A stretch of DNA of 64,000 nt from Euptelea pleiosperma (lineage: Eukaryota; Streptophyta; Magnoliopsida; Ranunculales; Eupteleaceae): contig CM068552.1 in NCBI GenBank assembly GCA_035048495.1, positions 20,276,154-20,340,153 of the forward strand, read 5' to 3'. This document shows, one piece after another, positions 56,423 to 64,000 of this stretch. The position numbers were made by a program, and so were the translations under genes. Each line of letters starts with the position of its first letter. Positions within the stretch are counted from its first letter, which is position 1. The notes under the pieces were generated by a model that had not been told where the DNA came from, did not search any database, and saw only the letters and a program-made list of their open reading frames with translations.

Positions 56423-56730
56423 AGTACGCTTACACAATGAGAGTGACAATGCCTGGGAATGTCTACAGCTTTGGGGTCATCCTACTGGAATTGCTGACTG
56501 GAAAACCAGCCGTCAGCGAGGGGACTGAATTGGCCAAGTGGGTACTGAGTAATTCAATGAAGCGTGACACATGGGATCAGATCCTCGATTCTACTGTCAG
56601 TAAAACATCACTTGGGGTTCGAAGTCAGATGCAATCGGTCCTAAAGGTTGCTGTAGGTTGTGTTACTGTCTCACCAGAAGCAAGGCCGAAGATGAAGAGT
56701 GTGCTAAGGATGCTGCTTAATGCTAGATAA
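56423..56730 (+). CDS. LRR receptor-like kinase, PXC3-related, exon 2
   Basis: After a 109-bp intron (56314-56422, GT-AG) the split Glu codon of the APE-like motif is restored, giving GYIPPEYAYTMRVTMPGNVY, the activation-segment end and subdomain IX. NVYSFGVILLELLTGKPA is typical of LRR kinases. The C-lobe ends with EARPKMKSVLRMLL and TAA at 56728-56730. Intron position (inside the PPE codon) is the one known from this kinase group. Reading through without splicing would stop after three codons, so splicing is required for a full kinase domain. The sequence appears intact, so this is a live gene. Confidence 0.93.
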
Positions 56731-56984
56731 GTTGAGCCTCATTTAAAGTTGTAATTATACATAAAACATAGGAGTATCAGTTTTGTACAAGGAATGACCA
56801 TCTGACTTATGGTCATTCTCTACTGCTATAGCCCTGATTGTTGTGTTCTTTTTCCATGCTAGGAAATAGGGGAGTTGTTACTTATGTCTCAAACTTCTAT
56901 GTAAAGATGATTAAGCTATTTTCTGTCATATATGATATATACACCAGTTATGAATTCTATTATGACCGAGGTACCTTATGATTT
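56731..56984 (+). other. 3' untranslated region of the receptor kinase
   Basis: AT-rich, non-coding, before the RTE LINE tail. No canonical AATAAA was picked out; several T-rich and TGTA-type words could serve. Confidence 0.4.
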
Positions 56985-57370
56985 CTGTTTGTTTTCTTCG
57001 TCCCAACTTTCATCATCATCATCCATGCCTTATGCCAAATGTATGGGATCCGCAACATGAATCTCATTTCACCGTTCTTGTTTAGAGCTATGCCTTTTTT
57101 CAAACCATATCTTCAAATCTTTTCGTATTAGCTCCATCAATGTCATTTTCAGCCTTCCTCTCTTCTTTTTAAGGCCTTCAACTTGCTCCAAAGCACTTCT
57201 TCTCAGTGGTGCCATCGTTGGTCTTCATTGTACATGACCAAACCATCTCAGTCGACTTTTTCTTATTCCTAGGTTTCTTTCTCCAACTTTATGAGTGAAA
57301 AACCAGCAATGGTCTTACATATTTCATCAATCTCTCTATAATCTACCCCAATGACGGATTCATCATCTCC
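56985..57370 (-). pseudogene. RTE-clade LINE, 3' end fragment
   Basis: On the minus strand from about 57290, KSRLRWFGHVQ is followed by APLRR and GRLKMTLMELIRKDLK, then IHVADP, the C-terminal signature of plant RTE reverse transcriptases. An in-frame stop follows GHVQ, and others occur later. The end carries (GAT)n repeats near 57018, as RTE elements do. It is 5'-truncated. Confidence 0.75.
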
Positions 57371-58552
57371 TAGAGCCTCACAAGCTGCAATACATGCAAT
57401 GTTATTCATCTCATCCTACTATTGAAGAAGCTTTTTATCTGTCTTGCAAATTGAAGATTAAATATTCTAACAGGGCATTACAGCTGATAAATGGCCTAAA
57501 CCATGAACCAAGAGTCTTCTTTCGGCTGGGTTGTGTAGCTATTGCTGCACAACAAAAGAAAGAGCCTGTTTGTGACTACCATGTTTTATGCCACTTTTTC
57601 CCAAAACTATCCCTGCACTTGCAGTACATATTTCTATTGTGCATAGGGCTCTTTTGTCTTCTCATTTTTTTTTGTAGGTAAACTGGCATTAGGCAGGACC
57701 CCTACCAGCTGTATTAAAAGAACAAAAGACAAACTTTCACGACCAAGTGTCATATTGCATAGTACATAGTCGCCGGTCCTTCGATTGTGCAATCCTACTT
57801 ATGATTCATCACATAGCCCATAAACCATTCCATTACATATATGTTGGACGGTGGCGTTACATGTCCAATAGCGGCATAATACCTCATATGGCACCTCAAG
57901 CGTCACTTCGTCCTACAGGTCATGTGCAGTCATTTACAAAATTTGGTGGTTTGATCTAGCCATATCTGCCACCAAATCACAAAAACGCTTATATTTCGGG
58001 ACTCCATCACTGCAGAGGTACCTTTAAATAACATGAGAACAAGATCAGAGAGAGGCGCCTCAGACGACGTCGAGAGAATCACCCAGCCCCCTGCTCAATC
58101 TATAATTGACATGCCAAATCAACCCCACGGACCAAAACCCCCTCTTGCTAATGTCGTCAATGCAACGTGAGTTATTTGTGCTGCTTTGACATGTGTGGCA
58201 AAACATGCCACCATTAGCCTCCATCTCTCAGCCATTAGTAGGCGAAGTAGCAACATTCCAACTATTGCTCGTGATTGCCATGCAACCCCTGCCCAACACG
58301 ATAGGGGATCTATATAACAAGTGACAGTGGTTGGCTCCCCACTTATACCCCCTCTTATAGGTTTCAAAAGGGCCAAGATCTTATCCCCCAACTGGACGGT
58401 GGATCTCAGCCACTCACGCCTGATTTTGGCAGATGCTTTGTCGGGGAGTGCTGTGGGCATGAGCCACCCACTAGTACATTAACATATTAGATTTGACATT
58501 CCTTGAAATTGAACGAATGAATGTTGCCAAAGACGATGTGTTGTATGAACAC
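57371..58552. other. Intergenic DNA, no gene recognised
   Basis: Open frames at 57394-57681 (+) and 58119-58460 (-) have no recognisable domain or neighbour support. Two CpG-richer segments lie near 57770-57900 and 58050-58150. Nothing further. Confidence 0.35.
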
Positions 58553-58996
58553 TGTTGTATTTAGGTGAGAAATGCTCACCCCAATCGATTGGAGTTTGTG
58601 TCCATTCAATTATAGACGTTTGGGTTTTTGTTCCAATCGATTAGACCTGCTAGTGTCCAATCGATTGGATTGATGAACTGGGAAATCCTAGTTCGTCATT
58701 GCTCATTGTATTGAGTGTGAGAGACTCTGAAAGGTCAAGAGAGAGACTCTTGGTATTGATTGGGAGCTAATAGATTGTGCTTGTGAGAGGTTGTACGAGA
58801 GATTGAGAGAACAATCTTTGTACTTTGTTGATTTATAGTGAAGATCCGATCATCATTGCCCTTAGACATAAGTTTCGACCGAACCACGTAAATTGCTTGT
58901 ATTCTTCGTTTGCTTTATTTGATTTCTCTGTGTGACGTGTGTTTATTGGCGGCCATTGTCACTCTTCGAGGGATCGCTTGGGGCTTTTTCGCAACA
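58553..58996 (+). repeat. 5' LTR of the compact copia element
   Basis: 444 bases; three AATCGATT octamers at 58583, 58635 and 58659. A primer site CTAGTATCAAAGCT (58999-59012), close to the usual TGGTATCAGAGCT, follows. Confidence 0.88.
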
Positions 58997-59028
58997 AACT
59001 AGTATCAAAGCTCAAGGATTCGACAGGG

Positions 59029-59627
59029 ATGGCGCCAAAACATATGAAAGTGTCGAACATCAGGTTCGATGTGGAGAAATTCGATGGGAACAACAATTTT
59101 GGATTATGGCAAGTCCAAGTTAAGGATGTCTTAATCTAGTAGGGTTTGCACAGAGCATTGAAGGGTCAGAAGGGTAAGCCTAATGACATGTCGGATGACA
59201 ATTTGGAAGATTTTGACTTAAAAGCGTGCAGTACGATTTGGTTGTGCTTGGAGAAGGAGATCACGTACAATGTGATGCATGAGAACTCCGAGGCGATGCT
59301 TTGGTCAAAGCTTGAAAGCCTCTACATGACGAAGTCTCTCACCAGTTGATTGTACTTTAAGAAGCAACTCTATGCATTGAGCATGAAGGAAGGTCCGACT
59401 ATGAACATACATCTAAATGGGTTTAATAGAATTTTATCTGATTTATTAAACGTAGATGTTAAGTTGGAAGATGAAGACTATCCTACTTATAACAAGGAAT
59501 TATATGTACTAAATCTGTTGAAAATTGACCTTTCACAAATCAACATAAATAAATAGAATAGAAAAAAGATCACTCACACAACATAGTTAATTTACATGGA
59601 TTGGCAGTGTACCTATGTCCATGGATG

Positions 59628-59675
<48 letters not shown>

Positions 59676-60805
59676 ATGCAAGTACAAACCCTAATGCCTT
59701 TTAAAGAATATATAAATCTCTGGTATAAAAACAATACCCAATGTACCACCAGTATGGGTATACCTAGATGTGTATTGTACGAACTATACAGATGCTGGAA
59801 CTGATTCTTCTGAGTTCTCTCCTTGATTCATTTGAGCATCTCGTTACAACATTGCTCTACGGAAATGATACCATTGATTTGGCAGATGTTACAGCGGCTC
59901 TTCTGTCCGAAGAATATAGGAAGAAGACCCCTGGTAACAGCTCTCAAACAGAAGGCTTGATGGTTAGGGGAAGATCAGAAGATAAAGAGGTTGGAGAAGG
60001 TAGTTCCAGATCGAAAGCCAGGAAAGAGGTGGAGTGTTATTTCTGTCACAAGAATGGGCATTTTAAGAAAGATTGTCCTAAACTTAAAGCAAAAGAGGAA
60101 AAGAAAAATAGAACCTCTAATGTTGCGAGTGTTGTTGAGGAGACTTCAAAAGACGAGGAAAATACATTGTCAGTAACGGATCAGAAACATTTTGCGAGTG
60201 ATGGCTAGATTCTTGACTCCGGTTGTTCCTATCACATGTGTCCCAATAGGGATTTGTTCACCAAGTACAGGACTGTAAATGGTGAAACAATTTTGATGGG
60301 TAATGGTCTGACCTGCAAAACAGTTGGGATGGGGACGGTAAAGCTCAAGATGCATGATGGGATCATAAGAACGTTGACTAAGGTTAGGCATGTTCTTGAT
60401 CTGAAGAAGAACCTAATATCATCGGGAACCTTAGATGCTAATGGCTACAAGATAGTGGCGAAATGTAGAGTCTTGAAGGTGGTGAGGGGTGCTTTAGTTG
60501 CGATGAAAGGGACGAAGGTTGGAAACTTGTATACTCTTTCTGGCTATGTAGTTACGGGTCGGGCGGCCGTATCGACATTAGATGATGGGTCCTCTACACG
60601 CTTGGGGGACAGACGTCTAAGAGGACTTGAAGAGTTATGCAAGCAGGGTGTGCTTGGTGGTGCGAAGACAGGAAAATTGGACTTTTGTGAGCATGGTGCG
60701 TTCGAAAACCAATGTAGGGACAAGTTCAGTACAGTGATGCATCGCATGAAAGGTACTCTGGAGTACATCCATTCGAATGTTTGTGGCACAGTGGTACATG
60801 TTTGA
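59029..60805 (+). pseudogene. copia gag-protease-pre-integrase remnant
   Basis: The ATG at 59029 (MAPKHMKVSNIRFDVEKFDG) starts a copia gag (UBN2 type), with stops at 59138 and 59347. A foreign insert interrupts at about 59477-59805. Gag resumes as SLLDSFEHLVTTLLYG and reaches a CCHC zinc knuckle, CYFCHKNGHFKKDC (near 60035). The protease active-site region is ILDSGCSYHMCPNRDLF (near 60210, just after a TAG). The pre-integrase domain has RLGDRRLRGLEELCKQGVLGG and LDFCEHGAFENQCRDKFST, where the family expects HxxxH/CxxC ligands. Homology ends at about 60800 where the integrase core should begin. Confidence 0.88.
59477..59805. mobile_element. Insert within copia gag, containing (TC)21
   Basis: About 330 bases interrupt gag between VKLEDED and LILLSS. 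The insert contains TTTACATGGATTGGCAGTG...CTATGTCCATGG, resembling a sequence common in small plant LTR/TRIM elements, and a perfect TC run at 59631-59672. Boundaries are approximate and no target duplication was resolved. Confidence 0.5.
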
Positions 60806-60869
60806 GCACCTTAGGGCGCATTGCAGATGGTGATCAGATTGGAGGATCTTCTGGCAGATGGTGGTGTTT

Positions 60870-60977
60870 GCAGATCAATTGATGAGTGGCTCGTGGTGGT
60901 GGTTTGCAGAACAATTGAGCAGATGCTCGTGGTGGTGGCTTGCAGAGCGGTTGAGCAGTGGCTCGTGGTGGTGGTTC
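60870..60977 (+). repeat. Three exact 36-bp tandem units
   Basis: Units start at 60870, 60906 and 60942; each begins GCAGA and ends CTCGTGGTGGTGG plus three bases. The plus-strand frame stays open through all three and reads as a 12-residue repeat, CR-x3-E/D-x2-LVVV. It lies between the truncated pre-integrase sequence and the 3' LTR. Confidence 0.92.
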
Positions 60978-60999
60978 GCATTCGCACCACGATGGAGAT

Positions 61000-61501
61000 T
61001 GTTGTATTTTGGAAAGAAATGCTCACCCCAATCGATTGGAGTCTGTGTCCAATCGATTGTAGGCGTTCGGGTTTTTGTTCCAATTGATTGGACTAGTCCA
61101 ATCGATTGGACTAACAAACCGGGAAACTTTAGGAGATTTCTATTTCATGTTTTCTTGTTTTAGGAAACCCTAGTTCGTCTTTGGGGGTTATTTAAGTGAC
61201 CCATTGCTCATTATATTGAGTGTGAGAGACTCCGAAAGGTCAAGAGAGACTCTTAGTATTGAGTGGGAGAGCCAATAGATTATGCTTGTGAGAGGTTGTA
61301 CGAGAGATTGAGAAAACAATCTTTGTATTTTATTGATTTATAGTGACGATCCGATCATCATCGCCTGTGTACGTAGGTTTCAACCGAATTATGTAAATTG
61401 CTTGTGTTCTTTGTTTGATTTATATGATTTCTCTATGTGGCGTGTGTTTATTGGCAACAATTGTCGCTTTTTGAGGGATCAATTGGGGGTTTTCCACAAC
61501 A
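61000..61501 (+). repeat. 3' LTR of the compact copia element
   Basis: 502 bases; AATCGATT at 61030, 61051 and 61100 plus a degenerate copy near 61081. It has about 58 more bases than the 5' LTR, including the stretch near 61120-61190. Confidence 0.88.
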
Positions 61502-61559
61502 AACCACCCGCCATACCCATCAGAACCACACGCAAACCCCTTCCCCAGAGGATATTCTA

Positions 61560-61980
61560 GTCCTTCATTCCCGTTATATGCAGGGAAAGGTAATGCACAA
61601 GAGCATGTTTCTCCCATTTTGGAAGCTTTGGGTAATGGGTATACATGAAAGCGACAACAAATTGCAATTGCATGCATTTTCCAAATCCTTAACTTGGCGA
61701 GCCTACAAGTGGTACAATAGCCTGTCCTTGGAAAGCATCCATAACTGGAGGGAAATATGGTGGTTGCATTCTTTCGAAAGCTCTTCTTCGTCTACGAACA
61801 GACAACCCTCTAAAACTTGAGGTGATTCCAACAATAGCCCAATAAAAATCTCAACGACTACGTGCGGCGATTTTGGAATTGGCGCCATGTATTAATTGAA
61901 CCTATCACAGATGCAATTAGTAAATTTCTGCATCATCTGTATCGTAGCGCAATACCACGCACTGTTGGAAACTTCAAGAT
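61560..61980 (+). pseudogene. Ty3/gypsy gag fragment, frameshifted
   Basis: VMGIHESDNKLQLHAFSKSL then WRAYKWYNSLSLESIHNW (about 61630-61750) is the gypsy capsid pattern (AxxWYNSLPxxSIxxW). The next part, FFRKLFFVYEQTT (about 61769), is in another frame, and AYVxRFRNW-like sequence follows further on. No LTRs or pol are seen nearby. Non-functional. Confidence 0.75.
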
Positions 61981-64000
61981 TCCAAAATTTTTTTGGCTTG
62001 CATGATGCACCAAAATGTATAGGTCTCATTCTATTTCTATAACTAGCAACTGCCTTGATCGACTATCTTCATGGAAAGTATGGAATGACCACCATGCCAG
62101 GCCGCCAGAACATCATGCCATGGCTGCCACCCAACCGCCCAAGCGACACACATGAAAGCTAGCTAGGGATGAGCACCAACCAACAAAGCAACTAGAACTC
62201 CCCGATAGACGGATGAAGATGTACCCCCTACACTATATATGCATGAAGTGGAAGAAATCTTGAGTGTGTGGATACGTGATGCGTTGTTCACCAACCCCCA
62301 TAAAGAGAAACCCGCCATCATGGACCAAGCCGACGAACAATACTTTCATTTTTACCACTTCGTGGGACATTTGACCTAAATTTTTAGAGCGCTCAAGAGA
62401 CTTTTCGCCACGGAACATGCCAAGGGAGAACTCGAGATTCAAGATGCATGGAAATCACCATCAATAATAACTCACTTTCTGAATATCAACATGCGCCGGT
62501 CCTTCTTATGGTTACCTATGTACCCGTTAGAACCCAGACTTAGAAGGAAACCCAGTCTCCAAAGGCCACTGACTCAGCTAAGTTGCCCTTTTGTGGTGAA
62601 ACAAACACCACAGCTGATTCTGGCGCTCTAATCTTGTATCCCTCTTGCCTATCACTATGAGTTTACACAAAGGCGCCACATTGTGCCGGAACATCTTTGC
62701 ACAACTCGTCGACCATATCATCCATGACACATGCATTTCTTTGCTTTTCTCTTTCATTGATACTCCCTTTTATTTTTTGCCATTCTCTGAAGATTTCTTG
62801 CTCGTAATACCTAGTGAATATAATTCAGATTATGCAAGAAAAATTATGTATCCACTCATAGATGTTTAGTAACAGTAGATGTGGCAGTAGTAGAAATCTG
62901 GAGAACAACAAAAAGAGACAACTTATCGGTGAGGTATTCGGCAAGGTACGTAGTAGAGATCAAGGTACATGCTCAGCACGATGTCCTTAAGGTGAGAAAC
63001 GCCGTCGTATAGATGTTGTTGGCCTCTCGTAGCGTACACCTCCCAGGATTCAACGATCTTCTCTTCTGTACCAACACTACACGAAGAGATGAACTCACTG
63101 TATGGTACTCCAGAAAAACTTAGTAGACAAGAGTGAAAACAGAGAGATGATTTGTTGCTGTGTTTTAGGTGAAGGGAGATGCCAGATATATAAGGAGTAA
63201 TCCCCAACGGATGCATCTAATTCGTGGGACACGTTTCCCACGAAATAGGTAGTGGGAAGTTACACAATGTTAGTATAAGTGTGAATGGGTCAAAGATAAC
63301 AAAGACCCTTTGCATAAAAATATAGGATAGGATTACATCCCACATCCCACAACCCACGACCCAAGCCCGGCCCGGCACGCACGTGTGTGAGTTTATGGTA
63401 GTACATAGTTGTGCCCAGTGGGCACAAAATTGGGAGGCCCAAGGGCTCCACCCTTTAGGGCCAACTCTCCTCCTTATATACTCACGGTGTCTCACTCTCC
63501 CAAGCAATGTGGGACTAAAAGAAAAGTGCAACTTTAGTCGAAAAGTATAAACCAAAAATTTGGTTTTCCCTCCAAACTTTTCAATCCCAAAGTTTGAATT
63601 TTGTAGTCTAAAAGCAAAAAGGTAAAAAGCACAATGGCAAAAGATTCTAGGGTCAAACCTCTTTGACAACTAAAAAACCAAAAAAGGTGAAAGGCACATT
63701 GACAAGAGGTCTTAGGATCAATGCCCTCCGCGGCGGGAAAACATTTGATCACCCCCCCCCCCCTGTGAAAATATTTTCACGCCGATTATGCCTTGGTGAG
63801 AAAATTTTATTTTCTCGCCGGAAAATCACTATTTTCAAAAAAAATTAATTTTTTAATATATAAAAAAGATAAAAATGATTTTTTTTTTATTCTTTGACAT
63901 AATATGTGGTTCCCGCACTGACCCAACCTATTTTTGACTTACTTTGATATGTGGGACCCACTCAAATTGAAAGAAAATGAAGTAAGCTGAAGTGAGCTAG
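61981..64000. other. Intergenic DNA, no gene recognised
   Basis: Open frames are short and lack domains. The segment 63410-63560 includes CTCCTTATATACTCACGG and CAATGTGGGACTAAAAG, words often found in the promoter part of plant LTRs, so an LTR fragment is possible. A GTGGGACACGTTTCCCAC dyad is at about 63225, and a C run is near 63752. No termini resolved. Confidence 0.35.

Larger units (their letters stand above)
58553..61501 (+). mobile_element. Compact non-autonomous Ty1/copia element
   Basis: LTRs at 58553-58996 and 61000-61501 share TGTTGTATTT at the start and CAACA at the end, and are similar throughout. Flanks AACAC and AACCA are only partly alike. Inside: primer-binding site, gag, zinc knuckle, protease and pre-integrase region, then a jump to a 36-bp tandem repeat just before the 3' LTR. 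Integrase core, RT and RNase H are absent. The LTRs carry AATCGATT palindromes like those of the Sirevirus although the LTRs are otherwise unlike. Confidence 0.88.

Noticed and set aside
58119..58460. 113-codon minus-strand frame
   Set aside because: No domain, no splice or promoter context, and no related sequence in the window.

Overview
The window reads as nuclear DNA of a flowering plant with a large, repeat-rich genome. The evidence is spliced genes with GT-AG introns, plant-type families (a NIPA magnesium transporter, an LRR receptor kinase), and plant mobile elements: Athila-like and other Ty3/gypsy LTRs, Sirevirus and another Ty1/copia element, L1 and RTE LINEs, hAT elements and Mutator-type MITEs. 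The sequence alone does not let me name the species. Only two host genes are supported; most of the rest is transposon-derived.

Layout. At 1-13.4 kb lies the 5' part of a NIPA-type Mg2+ transporter on the minus strand. Exon 1 (13364-13199) and exon 2 (11418-11362) are clear. Exon 3 onward is not visible, so intron 2 runs off the left edge and is at least 11.3 kb. It holds a 2.1-kb solo LTR, a 415-bp Mutator MITE and a 3.8-kb hAT transposon with a lightly damaged transposase. From 13.9 to 15.6 kb are four copies of a foldback MITE family whose ends carry the G-box CCACGTGG.

From 17.2 to 38.06 kb is a nested stack of LTR elements, readable from intact 5-bp target duplications. A gypsy LTR (family S) contains an Athila-like element (18044-37955, TTTAA). 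That element contains a pol-less Sirevirus (19637-31734, GGTTA) and, in its 3' LTR, a 3.1-kb solo LTR (34349-37492, CTTTA). The Sirevirus in turn contains a solo LTR of family S (23355-26756, AATGT). From 38.8 to 43.7 kb is an L1-type LINE on the minus strand, split by another solo LTR (39962-42707, GTAAG) that is an inverted relative of the one at 34.3 kb.

From 43.9 to 53.35 kb are small non-autonomous elements, including more foldback MITEs, a retroposon-like insertion with a 15-bp duplication, and a composite hAT-type element (51163-53350). That composite ends 427 bp upstream of the second host gene, a two-exon LRR receptor-like kinase related to PXC3 (53778-56730) with altered catalytic motifs. 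Downstream come an RTE LINE tail, a compact copia element lacking integrase, RT and RNase H (58553-61501), and a degenerate gypsy gag.

The most unusual signal is a dense set of the palindrome AATCGATT, mostly as CCAATCGATTGG (two inverted CCAAT boxes). It occurs in both Sirevirus LTRs, again about 260 bp upstream of the Sirevirus envelope-like ORF, and in the LTRs of the separate copia element at 58.5-61.5 kb.
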